A stretch of 64,000 bases of DNA from Streptomyces sp. CNQ-509. GTDB taxonomy: Bacteria > Actinomycetota > Actinomycetes > Streptomycetales > Streptomycetaceae. Below, piece after piece: positions 17,177-27,901 of the stretch. The position numbers were made by a program, and so were the translations under genes. How positions within the stretch are numbered: the stretch's first letter is position 1; every line of letters begins with the position of its first letter. Where the stretch lies: assembly GCF_001011035.1 (NCBI RefSeq), contig NZ_CP011492.1, positions 6,565,447-6,629,446 of the forward strand. Reading direction: 5' to 3'. A model generated the notes under the pieces. That model was not told the origin of the DNA. It saw only the letters and a program-made list of their open reading frames with translations, and did not search any database.

Positions 17177-19006
17177 TCAGCGCATGCGCAGGGCGAGGAA
17201 GAAGTCGAGCTTGTCCTCCAGCCGGGCCAGGTCCCGGCCCGTGAGCTGCTCGATCCGGCCCACCCGGTAGCGCAGCGTGTTCACGTGCAGGTGGAGGCGG
17301 GCGGCGCAGCGGGTCCAGGAGCCGTCGCAGTCGAGGAACGCCTCCAGGGTCGTCACCAGCTCCGCCCGGTGGCGGTGGTCGTACGCGCGCAGCGGGTCCA
17401 GCAGCCGGGCGGTGAACGCGCGGCGTACGTCGTCGGGGACGAAGGGCAGCAGCAGCACGTGCGAGGCCAGCTCCTCGTGGCCGGCGGCGCACACGCTGCC
17501 CGGCCGGGCGGCGGCGACCCGGCGCGCGTGCCGGGCCTCCTCCAGGGCGCCGCGCAGTCCCTCCGGGGAGTCCACCGCGGCGCTGATGCCGAGCGTGAGC
17601 CGGCCGTCGTCGGCCAGCGCGCGGGCCAGCGGCTCCCGTACGGCGGCGAGCAGCGCCGCGGCGCGCAGCCCGCCCGCGCCGGCCGCCGCGCCGCCCGCCG
17701 CGCCGGGGCCGGCCACCGCGCTCGGGCCGCCGGAGCGTGCGCGGCCGGTCCCGGCGCCCTCGGCGGCGCCCTTGCGGGACCGCCCGCCCCCCGCGCCGGG
17801 GTCCGCGCCGCCCGTCTCCGGCGCCCCGTCCGCCGCCCCCCGCGCCGGGACCGCGGGCAGCGGCACCAGCGCCACCGCCTCGTCGCCGGTGTGCGCCACC
17901 GCGATCCGCTCGGCCGGGTCCCGGTCCGCGCCCGCGAGCATCTCCTCCAGCATCGCCTGCGCCACAGGACCGCCCGCGATCCCCGGCTGCCCGTACGGGA
18001 CCTCCCACTCGACCCGCGCCACCACCACCTGCCACTGCGGCGCCGCCCCGGTCCCCGGCAGCAGCACCGGCACCGCCACCCGCAGCCGGGCCGCGATCTC
18101 CGCGGGCTGTGCCCCGGCCTGCACCAGCTCCAGCACCTCCTGCGCCAGCCGCCGCCGCACCGACCGCGCGGCGTCGCGCCGCTCCCGTTCCACGGCGATC
18201 AACTGCGTGACGCCGTGCACCAGGTCCAGCCGCTCCGGCGGCCACTCCCCGGCGTCCGCCTCCACCGCCAGCAGCCAGTCCGAGAGCACCGTCTCGCGGA
18301 GGTCCCGCCCGCCGCCGACGGGGAAGAGCGAGTACGTCACGCCCCCGCCCGCCGCCGGCAGCGTCACCCGGTGCGGCCCCGGCCGGCCGCCGCGCAGCGC
18401 CCCGAGGTGCTCGCCGGCCAACTGCGCCCGCAACTGCGCCGGCAGCCGCCCACCGGCCGCACCGGCCGCGGTGCCGGCGATCTGCCGGCCGGTGGGGGAG
18501 AGTACCCACGCGCGCAGGTCCAGATCGGAGCCGAGGAGGTCGAGCACCACGTCGGGGCCGCCGCCCGCGGGCCCGGACGACATCAGCCGGCGGTGCCGCT
18601 CGACCACGGCCGCCAGATCGCCGGCCCGCTCGCCGGAGACCTGCCGTACCACGTGCTCGGTGATGGTGGCGAACGCGACGTCCTCGTCCACCGCGAAGAG
18701 CGGCAGCCGGTGCCGCGCGCACGCGCGCACCAGGTCCTCCGGCACCCCCGCCCCCGACAGCTCCGCCTCGCCCGCCGCGAGCCCGGCGACGCCGGCCGCG
18801 GCCAGGATCCGTACGAAGGGCTCCGAGTCCTGCGGCCCGTGTCGCCAGGCGAGCCCGGTGAGGACCAGCTCGCCGCCCGACAGATACCGGCTCGGATCCG
18901 TCAGGTCGGTGGTCATCACGCCCCGCACCGTGCGGTCCAGCTCGTCCGCGCCGCCGAGGAGCCGCAGGCCCAGCGCCTCGGAGTCCAGGAGTGCCCGCAG
19001 CCTCAT
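17177..19006 (-). CDS. PucR-family purine-catabolism regulator
   Basis: A 609-residue regulator. The N-terminal PucR domain is recognisable (MRLRALLDSEALGLRLLGG; GVMTTDLTDPSRYLSGGELV) and there is a C-terminal PucR HTH (WTRCAARLHLHVNTLRYRVG; RIEQLTGRDLARLEDKLDF). Between them are a GGDEF-like central region and a Gly/Ala-rich insert (~395-450) that looks disordered. It lies immediately upstream of, and divergent from, the xanthine dehydrogenase operon, the usual place for a PucR-type activator or repressor of purine use. The intergenic region holds a 10-bp-stem palindrome (19040-19061) in the pucR leader. Confidence 0.88.
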   Translation of the reverse strand: MRLRALLDSEALGLRLLGGADELDRTVRGVMTTDLTDPSRYLSGGELVLTGLAWRHGPQDSEPFVRILAAAGVAGLAAGEAELSGAGVPEDLVRACARHRLPLFAVDEDVAFATITEHVVRQVSGERAGDLAAVVERHRRLMSSGPAGGGPDVVLDLLGSDLDLRAWVLSPTGRQIAGTAAGAAGGRLPAQLRAQLAGEHLGALRGGRPGPHRVTLPAAGGGVTYSLFPVGGGRDLRETVLSDWLLAVEADAGEWPPERLDLVHGVTQLIAVERERRDAARSVRRRLAQEVLELVQAGAQPAEIAARLRVAVPVLLPGTGAAPQWQVVVARVEWEVPYGQPGIAGGPVAQAMLEEMLAGADRDPAERIAVAHTGDEAVALVPLPAVPARGAADGAPETGGADPGAGGGRSRKGAAEGAGTGRARSGGPSAVAGPGAAGGAAAGAGGLRAAALLAAVREPLARALADDGRLTLGISAAVDSPEGLRGALEEARHARRVAAARPGSVCAAGHEELASHVLLLPFVPDDVRRAFTARLLDPLRAYDHRHRAELVTTLEAFLDCDGSWTRCAARLHLHVNTLRYRVGRIEQLTGRDLARLEDKLDFFLALRMR

Positions 19007-19264
19007 GCGCGTCCCCTTGCTGTCGGTCGTGCGCCGGCCGGCCCGCCCGTGCGGGCGGGCCGCCGGGCGGTCGTCGTGGGATGTCCCGCAGGGGAAGGAT
19101 GCCCCGGACTTCGTTCGAATCTACAAGAACCGGGTTCCGGCCTGCCCCTTGCTTCATGGTTTCCGTGACTGCACCCGGACGGCGGCGTTTCTGTGTACTT
19201 GGGCCACGTTCCGTCAACAGCACAAGCACACAGCCGCACTTTCGAGGGAAAGCCGAGAGGATCC

Positions 19265-20163
19265 ATGGACTTCCTGCGCCCCGCAAGCTGGGCGGAAGCG
19301 CTTGCCGCCAAGGCCGAGCATCCGGAGGCCGTACCGATCGCGGGCGGCACGGACCTCATGGTCGAGATCAACTTCGACCACCGCCGTCCGGAGTACCTGC
19401 TCGACCTCAACCGCATCGGCGAGTTGGGGGAGTGGGAGACGGGCGCGGAGAGCGTGCGGCTCGGCGCCTCCGTGCCGTACGCGCGCATCGTGGCGGAGCT
19501 GGGCGGGGCGCTGCCGGGTCTGGCGCGGGCGGCGCACACCGTGGCGTCTCCGCAGATCCGCAACCGCGGCGGCGTCGGGGGCAACCTCGGCACGGCCTCC
19601 CCGGCCGGCGACGCGCACCCGGCGCTGCTGGCCGCGGGCGCGGAGGTCGAGGTGGAGTCCGTACGCGGCGGCAGGCGGATCCCGGTCGACGAGTTCTTCA
19701 CCGGCGTCAAGCGCAATGCGCTCGCGCCCGACGAGCTGATCAAGTGGGTGCACGTCAAGAAGGCCACCGGACCGCAGGAGTTCTCGAAGGTCGGCACCCG
19801 CAACGCCATGGTGATCGCCGTGTGCGCGTTCGGCATCGCCCTGCACCCCGACACCCGCACGGTCCGTACCGGCATCGGCTCGGCCGCGCCGACGCCCGTG
19901 CGCGCCACCGCCGCCGAGGAGTTCCTGAACGCGGCGCTGGCCGAGGGCGGCTACTGGGAGAGCGGCCGGACCCTGCCCCCCGCGCTCGCCCGGCAGTTCG
20001 CCGAGCTGGCGGCGGGCGCCTGCAACCCCATCGACGACGTGCGCGGCAGCGCGCGCTACCGCCGGCACGCGGTCGGCGTCATGGCGCGCCGCACCCTCGG
20101 CTGGACCTGGGAGTCGTACCGCCGGGGCGCGGCGGGGGCCACACGAGCGGAAGGAGCCGCGTG

Positions 20164-20164
<1 letters not shown>
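19265..20164 (+). CDS. Xanthine dehydrogenase, FAD-binding subunit
   Basis: A 299-residue subunit starting MDFLRPASWAEAL with a GAGAGGA site. It carries the FAD contact motifs AGGTDLMVEIN and NRGGVGGNLGTASPAGD and the C-terminal CO-dehydrogenase-flavoprotein domain. It passes electrons from the iron-sulfur centres to NAD+ in the hypoxanthine/xanthine to urate reaction. It is the first gene of a tight three-gene operon; its TGA overlaps the ATG of the iron-sulfur subunit. Confidence 0.9.
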
Positions 20165-20633
<469 letters not shown>

Positions 20634-20634
<1 letters not shown>

Positions 20635-23036
20635 TGTCCGACGTCACCCGCATCCCGACGAGCCTCACCCAGGGTTCGCGGACCGCCGGCGGCATCGGCG
20701 AGTCCAAGCTGCGCCCCGACGGCACGCTGAAGGTCACCGGGGAGTTCGCGTACTCCTCCGACCTGTGGCACGAGGACATGATCTGGGGCCACACGCTGCG
20801 CTCGCCGTACGCGCACGCCGAGATCGTCGCGATCGACACCTCTGCCGCCCTCGCCCAGGCCGGGGTCTACGCCGTGCTCACGTACGACGACCTGCCCGCC
20901 CGGCAGAAGAACTACGGCCTGGAGATCGCCGACACCCCCGCGCTCGCCGCCGGCCGGGTGCGCCACCACGGCGAGCCGGTCGCGCTGGTCGCCGCGGACC
21001 ATCCCGAGACCGCCCGCCGGGCCGCCGCGAAGATCCGGATCGAGTGGCGGGAGCTGCCGCTGGTCACCGACGAGGAGTCCGCGCTCGCCCCCGGCGCGCC
21101 CGTGCTGCACCCCGACCGCACCGACGACTGCGCCGACGGACAAAGGCCGCACGTACCGCACCCGAACATCGTCCACCGCCAGCCGATCGTCCGCGGCGAC
21201 GCCGCCGCGGCGGCCCTCAGGGCGGACCACATCATCACCGGCGAGTACGAGTTCGGCATGCAGGACCAGGCGTTCCTCGGCCCGGAGTCGGGCCTCGCGG
21301 TGCCCGCGGAGGACGGCGGCGTCGACCTGTACGTCGCCACCCAGTGGCTGCACGCCGACCGGCGGCAGATCGCCCCGGTGCTCGGGCTGCCGGAGGAGAA
21401 GGTGCGCATGACGCTCTCCGGCGTCGGCGGCGCCTTCGGCGGGCGCGAGGACCTGTCGATGCAGATCCACGCCTGCCTGCTGGCGCTGCGCACCGGCAAG
21501 CCGGTGAAGATGGTCTACGACCGCTTCGAGTCCTTCTTCGGCCACGTGCACCGCCACCCGGCCAGGATCCGCTACGAGCACGGCGTCACCGCCGAAGGAC
21601 GGATCACCCACGCCCGCTGCCGCATCGTCCTCGACGGCGGCGCGTACGCCTCCTCCACTCCGGCCGTCGTCGGCAACGCGGCGTCGCTGTCCATGGGCCC
21701 GTACGTGGTGGAGGACGTCGAGATCGAGGCGGTCGGCCTCTACACCAACAACCCGCCCTGCGGCGCGATGCGCGGCTTCGGCGCCGTCCAGGCGTGCTTC
21801 GCGTACGAGGCGCAGATGGACCGGCTCGCCGCGGCGGTCGGCATGGACCCGGTGGCGTTCCGGCAGCTGAACGCCATGTCCGAGGGCTCGCGGCTGCCGA
21901 CCGGGCAGCGGGTCGACTCCCCGGCGCCGGTCGCGGAGATCCTGCGCCGCGTGCAGGCCAGGCCGCTGCCGCCGGAGCGGCAGTGGGAGAGCGCGGGCGG
22001 CACCGCGGACGTCCGGGCACTGCCCGGCGGGCTGTCCAACACCACCCACGGCGAGGGCGTCGTACGGGGCGTCGGCTACGCGGTCGGCATCAAGAACGTC
22101 GGCTTCTCCGAGGGCTTCGACGACTTCTCCACCGCCCGGGTGCGGCTGGAGGCCGTCGGCGGCGAGCCGGTGGTCACCGTGCACACCGCGGCCGCCGAGG
22201 TCGGCCAGGGCGGCATCACCGTGCAGGCGCAGATCGCCCGCACCGAACTGGGCGTCGCCCGGGTGGTCATCGCCCCGGCCGACACCCGGGTCGGCTCCGC
22301 GGGCTCCACCTCCGCCTCCCGGCAGACGTACATGACGGGCGGCGCGGTACGGAACGCCTGCGCGGCGGTGCGCGAGCAGGTCCTCGCCCTCGGCCGGCGC
22401 AAGCTCGGCACGTACCACCCCGCGTGGACGACGGCCGAACTCCTGCTGGAGGGCGGCAAGGTCGTCACGGACGGCGGCGAGGTCCTCGCGGACCTGGCGG
22501 ACGTGCTCGACGGCGAGCCGCCCGTGGACGTCGAACTGCCCTTCAGGCACCGGCCCACCGAGCCCTTCGACATCGAGACGGGACAGGGCTTCGGCCACGT
22601 CCAGTACTCCTTCGCCGCGCACCGCGCGGTCGTCGAGGTCGACACCGAACTCGGCCTGGTCAAGGTCGTCGAGCTGGCCTGCGCCCAGGACGTCGGCAAG
22701 GCGCTCAACCCGCTGTCCGTCGTCGGGCAGATCCAGGGCGGCACCACGCAGGGCCTGGGCGTGGCGGTGATGGAGGAGATCGTGGTCGACCCGGCGACCG
22801 GGCGGGTGCGCAACCCGTCGTTCACCGACTACCTGATCCCGACCATCCTCGACACCCCGGCCATCCCCGTCGACGTGCTCGAACTGGCCGACCCGCACGC
22901 TCCGTACGGGCTGCGCGGCGTCGGCGAGGCGTCCACGCTCTCGGCGACCCCGGCGGTGCTCGCCGCCATCCGCCAGGCCACGGGACTGGCCCTCACCAAG
23001 GCCCCGGTACGGCCGGAGCACCTCACCGGCACCTGA
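20634..23036 (+). CDS. Xanthine dehydrogenase, molybdopterin-binding subunit
   Basis: An 800-residue catalytic subunit. Visible family motifs include SGVGGAFGGREDLSMQ near 260, the substrate-channel segment CGAMRGFGAVQACFAYE, AAEVGQGGITVQAQ, and the C-terminal YGLRGVGEASTLSATPAVL, whose Glu is the expected catalytic base. It hydroxylates hypoxanthine and xanthine to urate. Its Moco could be processed by XdhC encoded at 24659 and possibly by the MocA-like enzyme at 58522. Confidence 0.92.
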
Positions 23037-23164
23037 ACCGCACCCGAAACGAGACCGACGCACCAGCAGTTCCGCCTTCGCCTCGGGCCGTCCCCCGGGT
23101 CGTGCAGCACCACCCATCCCACATCCCGCAACCGCGGGTGCCTCTGTGAACCCTGGGAGAACGC

Positions 23165-24628
23165 ATGACCCAGTCCTCCGTCGACCGGCGCGCCGAAGCG
23201 CCGTCCCGCCCGCCCGGCACCGCCGTCTCCGGCCGCACGTCGTGGCTCGACCGCTACTTCGGGATATCCCGGCGCGGTTCCACGGTCGCGCGCGAGGTGC
23301 GCGGCGGGCTCACCACCTTCATGGCGATGGCCTACATCCTGCTGCTCAACCCGCTGGTCCTGGGCGGCGAGGACGCGGCGGGCAACGTGCTGGCCCCGTC
23401 GGCACTGATCACCGCCACCGCGCTGGCCGCCGCGGTCACCACGCTGCTCCTGGGCTTCTTCGGCAAGGTGCCGCTGGCCGCCGCCGCCGGGCTCAGCGTC
23501 TCGGGCGTGCTCGCCAGCCAGGTCGCGCCGCAGATGACGTGGCCGCAGGCGATGGGCATGTGCGTCGCGTACGGCGTCGTGATCATGCTGCTGGCCGTCA
23601 CCGGCCTGCGCGAGATGATCATGAACGCGATCCCGCTGGCCCTCAAGCACGCCATCACCATGGGCATCGGCATGTTCATCGCCCTGATCGGCCTGGTGAA
23701 CGCCGGGTTCGTGCAGGCCGGCGAGGCGAAGATCGTCACCCTCGGGGTGAACGACCAGCTCCGCGGCTGGCCCGTGTTCGTCTTCTGCCTCACCCTGCTG
23801 CTGATCTTCATGCTCCAGGCGCGCGACGTGCCCGGCGCCATCCTCATCGGCATCGTGGCCGGCACGGTCGCCGCGGTCGTCGTCAACGCGGTCGCCGGCC
23901 TCAAGCCGGAGGCGTGGGCGAACGGCCGGGCGCCCGAGCTGCCGGCCGGCGGGGTCACCTCGACGCCGGACTTCGGCCTCCTCGGCGAGGTGTCGTTCCG
24001 CGGCTGGGGCGACGTCGGCGTGATGACCGTCGGCATGATCGTCTTCACGCTGGTGCTGGCCGGGTTCTTCGACGCGATGGCCACCATCATCGGCGTCGGT
24101 ACGGAGGCGAAGCTCACCGACGAGAAGGGCCGGATGCCGGGGCTGTCGCGGGCGCTCTTCATCGACGGCGCCGGCGGCGCGGTCGGCGGTGCCGCGGGGG
24201 CCTCCGGGCAGACGGTGTTCGTGGAGTCCGCGACCGGCGTCGGCGAGGGTGCCCGCACCGGTCTGTCGAGCGTCGTCGCCGGGCTGCTGTTCGCGCTGGG
24301 GCTGCTGTTCACCCCGCTGGCGCAGCTCGTGCCGGGCAACGTGGCCGCCGCGGCGCTGGTGGTCATCGGCGCCATGATGATGGCGAACGCGCGGCACGTG
24401 GACTGGGCCGACCGGGGCGTGGCCGTGCCGGTGTTCCTGACGGTCGTGCTCATGCCGTTCACGTACTCCGTCACGGCGGGCGTCGCCGCCGGCGTCATCT
24501 CGTACACGGCGATCAGGGCCGCCCAGGGCAAGTGGCGCGAGCCCGGCCCCTTCATGTGGGTGCTGACGGCCGTCCTCGCCGTCTTCTTCGCGCTCCATCC
24601 GATCGAGCAGTGGATGGGTGTCAAATAG
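23165..24628 (+). CDS. NCS2-family purine permease (AzgA-like)
   Basis: A 487-residue membrane protein. The N-terminus WLDRYFGISRRGSTVAREV followed by GGLTTFMAMAYILLLNP is the signature of the AzgA/PbuG branch of NCS2 transporters (adenine, guanine, hypoxanthine uptake). About 12-14 hydrophobic segments follow, with FFDAMATIIGVG and the substrate-site-like GASGQTVFVESATGVGEGAR. Its place between xanthine dehydrogenase and XdhC supports purine import. It starts at ATG 23165 after a GGGAGA site, 128 bp after the preceding gene. Confidence 0.9.
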   Translation: MTQSSVDRRAEAPSRPPGTAVSGRTSWLDRYFGISRRGSTVAREVRGGLTTFMAMAYILLLNPLVLGGEDAAGNVLAPSALITATALAAAVTTLLLGFFGKVPLAAAAGLSVSGVLASQVAPQMTWPQAMGMCVAYGVVIMLLAVTGLREMIMNAIPLALKHAITMGIGMFIALIGLVNAGFVQAGEAKIVTLGVNDQLRGWPVFVFCLTLLLIFMLQARDVPGAILIGIVAGTVAAVVVNAVAGLKPEAWANGRAPELPAGGVTSTPDFGLLGEVSFRGWGDVGVMTVGMIVFTLVLAGFFDAMATIIGVGTEAKLTDEKGRMPGLSRALFIDGAGGAVGGAAGASGQTVFVESATGVGEGARTGLSSVVAGLLFALGLLFTPLAQLVPGNVAAAALVVIGAMMMANARHVDWADRGVAVPVFLTVVLMPFTYSVTAGVAAGVISYTAIRAAQGKWREPGPFMWVLTAVLAVFFALHPIEQWMGVK

Positions 24629-24658
24629 GACCAGGGGCCCTGTGAGGAGCTGATCAGC

Positions 24659-25831
24659 ATGCTGGACATCGCTGCCGACCTCGCCCGGTGGTGCGCGGAG
24701 GGCCGCCCCTTCGCCGTCGCCACCGTCGTGGGCACCAGCGGCTCCGCGCCGCGCGGCCCGGGCGCCGCGCTGGCGGTGGACGCCGGGGGCACGGCGGTCG
24801 GCAGCGTGTCCGGCGGCTGCGTCGAGGGCGCGGTGTACGAGCTGTGCCGGGAGGTCCTCGAAACCGGCGAGGCGGTGCTGGAGACCTTCGGCTACTCCGA
24901 CGACGACGCCTTCGCGGTGGGGCTCACCTGCGGCGGGGAGATCGACATCCTCGTCGCGCCGGTCAGTGCGGGCAGCGTGCTCCGTACGGCGCTGGCCGCC
25001 GCCGCGGAGGGCGGGGCCGCGGCGGTCGCGCGAGTCGTCGGCGGCCCGGCCGCGCTGCTCGGGCAGGCGCTGCTGGTACGCCCCGACGGCACGTACGACG
25101 GCCGCTTCGCAGGCCCGCTGCCCGGCCTGCCCGACTGGGACGGCGCCGCACTGGAGCGCACCGCCGCCGCCGAGGCCGCCGCGCTGCTCGACGCGGGGCG
25201 TACGGACACGGTGTCGGTCGGCGCGGCGGGCGCGCGCTGCGGGGAACCGGTGACACTGCTGGTGGAGGTGAGCGTGCCGGCGCCGCGGATGGTGGTCTTC
25301 GGCGCGATCGACTTCGCGCACGCCCTGGTCCGCATCGGCAAGTTCCTCGGCTACCACGTCACCCTCTGCGACGCCCGCCCCGTCTTCGCCACGGCCCGCC
25401 GGTTCCCGGAGGCCGACGAGGTGGCGGTGCGCTGGCCGCACGAGTACCTGGCGGACGCGCTGGCCGCGGGCGAGCTGGACGGGCGCACGGTGCTGTGCGT
25501 GCTCACGCACGACCCCAAGTTCGACGTGCCGCTGCTCACCGCCGCGCTCCGGCTGCCCGTGGCGTACGTCGGCGCGATGGGCTCGCGCCGTACGCACCTG
25601 GACCGCAACCGGCGGCTGCGCGAGGCGGGCGTCACCGACCTCGAACTCGCCCGGCTGCGCTCGCCGATCGGCCTCGACCTCGGCGCCCGCTCGCCGGAGG
25701 AGGTCGCGGTCTCCATCGCCGGGGAGATCGTCGCGGCCCGCCGGGGCGGCACGGGGGTGCCGCTGACGGGCGCGCACACGCCGATCCACCGGGAGCGGGG
25801 GGCGGCGGGCCGGATCGGCGACGTGGCCTGA
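24659..25831 (+). CDS. xdhC: XdhC-family molybdenum cofactor insertion/sulfuration protein
   Basis: A 390-residue accessory protein. The N-terminal XdhC/CoxI domain (VVGTSGSAPRGPGAALAVD; GSVSGGCVEGAVYELC; GLTCGGEIDILVAPV) is followed by the C-terminal Rossmann-like XdhC domain (GAIDFAHALVRIGKFLGYHV; YVGAMGSRRTH; SPIGLDLGARSPEEVAVSI). Family members bind and deliver sulfurated Moco to xanthine dehydrogenase. It starts at ATG 24659 with GAGGAG, 30 bp after the permease, so it is likely in the same operon. Confidence 0.92.
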   Translation: MLDIAADLARWCAEGRPFAVATVVGTSGSAPRGPGAALAVDAGGTAVGSVSGGCVEGAVYELCREVLETGEAVLETFGYSDDDAFAVGLTCGGEIDILVAPVSAGSVLRTALAAAAEGGAAAVARVVGGPAALLGQALLVRPDGTYDGRFAGPLPGLPDWDGAALERTAAAEAAALLDAGRTDTVSVGAAGARCGEPVTLLVEVSVPAPRMVVFGAIDFAHALVRIGKFLGYHVTLCDARPVFATARRFPEADEVAVRWPHEYLADALAAGELDGRTVLCVLTHDPKFDVPLLTAALRLPVAYVGAMGSRRTHLDRNRRLREAGVTDLELARLRSPIGLDLGARSPEEVAVSIAGEIVAARRGGTGVPLTGAHTPIHRERGAAGRIGDVA

Positions 25832-25837
25832 GACGCC

Positions 25838-26365
25838 TCAGCCGGACGGGGTCCTGGCGGTGACGTAGCCGCACTCGACGGTCTCGTCCTGCCCGTCCGC
25901 GGTCACCGCCAGCCCGCCCGCGGCCAGCGTCCGTGCCGCCCGCGCGGCGACCTCGCGGTGGGTCGCGGCGCTCCACGCGGGCAACTGGAAGAACACGCTC
26001 AGCCGCCCGCCGGGCCGCAGCAGCACGGCGGCCGCGCGGGCGGCGGCGGGCTCCGTCCACAGCAGCCGTACGTTGAACGCGTACGCGACGTCGAAGGGCT
26101 GCCAGGACGCGAGGTCCGCGGGGAAGGCGCCGGTCCTGAACTCCGCGAGCCCGGCGGCGACGTGGGCGGCGTTGCGCCGCCCGGCAGCGGCGGTCATCTT
26201 CGCGGACCGGTCCAGGCCGACGAACCGCGGCGCCCCGTCCCGCGGCCCTCGGGCCAGCTCCGCGCAGACGTGCGACGCGGTCACCCCGTGCCCGGCGCCG
26301 ATCTCCAGCACCCTGTCGCCCGGCCGTACGGCCAGCGTCCGCGCGGCCCACTCGTGACGGTCCAT
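25838..26365 (-). CDS. Class I SAM-dependent methyltransferase
   Basis: A 175-residue protein with a Rossmann-type SAM-binding motif (DRVLEIGAGHG), the acidic ribose-contact segment RFVGLDRSAKM and a motif-IV-like FDVAYAFNVRLL. The substrate is not indicated. It is convergent with xdhC, with stops 6 bp apart, and lies 22 bp downstream of the EEP-protein gene on the same strand. Confidence 0.8.
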   Translation of the reverse strand: MDRHEWAARTLAVRPGDRVLEIGAGHGVTASHVCAELARGPRDGAPRFVGLDRSAKMTAAAGRRNAAHVAAGLAEFRTGAFPADLASWQPFDVAYAFNVRLLWTEPAAARAAAVLLRPGGRLSVFFQLPAWSAATHREVAARAARTLAAGGLAVTADGQDETVECGYVTARTPSG

Positions 26366-26387
26366 ACGGGCCAGTATCGGCCACGGC

Positions 26388-27695
26388 TCAGCGCAACTGC
26401 AGCTCCACGAGCACCGCGCGGTGGTCGGTTCCGGCCAGCTCGGGGAACTCGATCCCGGCGGGGCTCAGCCGGTCGCTCACCAGCACGTGGTCGATCTGGG
26501 CGCCGAAGAGGGGCGTCGCCGACGCCGGCCAGGTGGGGGTGCGCGAGCGGCCGAGCAGCATGGCGCTGTCCCGCAGGCCGGTGTCGAGGATGTCGCGGAA
26601 CGCCTCGTGGTCCTGCGAGGAGTTGAAGTCGCCGCCGAAGACCGTGGGCACGTCCCCGCGCCCCGCGGCGGCGTCCCGCAGGCGCCCGAGCTCGGTGCGC
26701 CAGGCGTCCATGGACCCGGGTGTCGGCGGCATCGGGTGCACGACCTGGAGCCGCACCCGCTCGCCCGCGACCCGCGCGGTGGCCGCGGGCATCGACAGTG
26801 TGCCGGGCACGCCGGGCTCCTCGGTCAGCGGGTACCTGCTGAGGATGGCGGAGCCCTCGGCGGGATCGCCGCCGTCGATGACGCGGTACGGGTACGCGGC
26901 CTGCAGCGCCGGACCGCGGAGGGCCTCCACGCAGCGGCTGTCGCACTCCTGGACCAGGGCGACGTCCGGCTCGTACGCGCGCAGCGCGGTGCGCAGGGCG
27001 GGGGTGGCGTCGCCGAACCTGAGGTTGGCGGAGAGCAGCCGGAACTCCTCCCGGGGCGGAGAGGAGGGCGGCTCCGCGGCGGACTCGTAGGGCCGTACGA
27101 ACCAGGCGGTCCCGGCGACGACGACGAGCGCCCACACGACACCGGCCCGGCTGCGGGCGAGTCCCATCAGCAGCAGACCGAAACCGCCGGGCACGAGCAG
27201 CCAGGGCAGGAAGGCGGCGAGCTGCGGCAGGGGAGAAACACCGTCACCGCCGGCGACACGGAATCCGAGAACCCCGGAGACGGGCAGCAGGGGCAACCCC
27301 CCGGCGAGGACAAGGGCGAGCCGCAGGCGCGAGGAGCGCCGGGCGGCGCCCGCTGCGGCGTGCCGCCGAGCGGAATCCTCACCCCGCACGGTGCCCAGCG
27401 GCCCTCCGGGATGCGCGGGACCGGGTGCGTTCCCGGCGTGGCCGGAGCTTCCGCCGTCCGCCTGTGCGGAGCCGGGGACCGTGTCAGCGCGCGGAGCTCC
27501 TGCGGATCCCGCCCGGCCGTTGTGCCGTGGGGACGCGTGCGCGGCCCCGGTCCGCGGTGAGTCCGGCCGGTCCGCGGCACCGGCCGCGTCGCCCGCGTCA
27601 GCCGCGCCGCCCGTGCTCGCGCGGCCACCGCGCTCCGCCGGGTCCCGCGCCCTCCCGCCGCCGGCGTTCTCGCGCTGTCCGTCGAGCGTCCCCAC
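26388..27695 (-). CDS. Membrane-anchored endonuclease/exonuclease/phosphatase-family protein (VanJ/StaP-like)
   Basis: About 435 residues from GTG 27695 (AGGGGA site); an in-frame GTG at 27758 is also possible. After ~120 disordered residues come three transmembrane segments (LRLALVLAGGLPLLPVSGV; LAAFLPWLLVPGGFGLLLMG; VVWALVVVAGTAWFV) and then an exported-side EEP domain. Catalytic motifs are intact: SANLRFG, VALVQECDSR, FGGDFNSSQD, QIDHVLV and GTDHRAVLVEL. This three-helix plus extracellular EEP layout is that of VanJ/StaP, described as polyprenyl-pyrophosphate phosphatases linked to glycopeptide (teicoplanin) resistance. The functional link here is inference. Confidence 0.75.
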   Translation of the reverse strand: MGTLDGQRENAGGGRARDPAERGGRASTGGAADAGDAAGAADRPDSPRTGAAHASPRHNGRAGSAGAPRADTVPGSAQADGGSSGHAGNAPGPAHPGGPLGTVRGEDSARRHAAAGAARRSSRLRLALVLAGGLPLLPVSGVLGFRVAGGDGVSPLPQLAAFLPWLLVPGGFGLLLMGLARSRAGVVWALVVVAGTAWFVRPYESAAEPPSSPPREEFRLLSANLRFGDATPALRTALRAYEPDVALVQECDSRCVEALRGPALQAAYPYRVIDGGDPAEGSAILSRYPLTEEPGVPGTLSMPAATARVAGERVRLQVVHPMPPTPGSMDAWRTELGRLRDAAAGRGDVPTVFGGDFNSSQDHEAFRDILDTGLRDSAMLLGRSRTPTWPASATPLFGAQIDHVLVSDRLSPAGIEFPELAGTDHRAVLVELQLR

Positions 27696-27901
27696 CGTGT
27701 CCCCTGTCGTCGCCTCCGGCCCCCGATCTTCCCTCAGCCGGTCCGGCGGTGCGCGCACGGTCCCCGGGGGAGCCGGGCGACCTCACGCCCCGGCCGCCGG
27801 ACAGGTCCTGCGCCGTGGGTAGCGGAAGGAGTGCCGGAGACGCCGGCCCCGGGCGGCCGCCGGAGCTGCGGAGCGTCCAAGCGTGCGGGCGGGGACGCCC
27901 G

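Noticed and set aside
19040..19061. A 10-bp-stem GC palindrome upstream of pucR as a PucR operator
   Set aside because: It is pure GC and lies within the pucR leader; it may be only an mRNA hairpin, and no second copy occurs near the xanthine dehydrogenase promoter.
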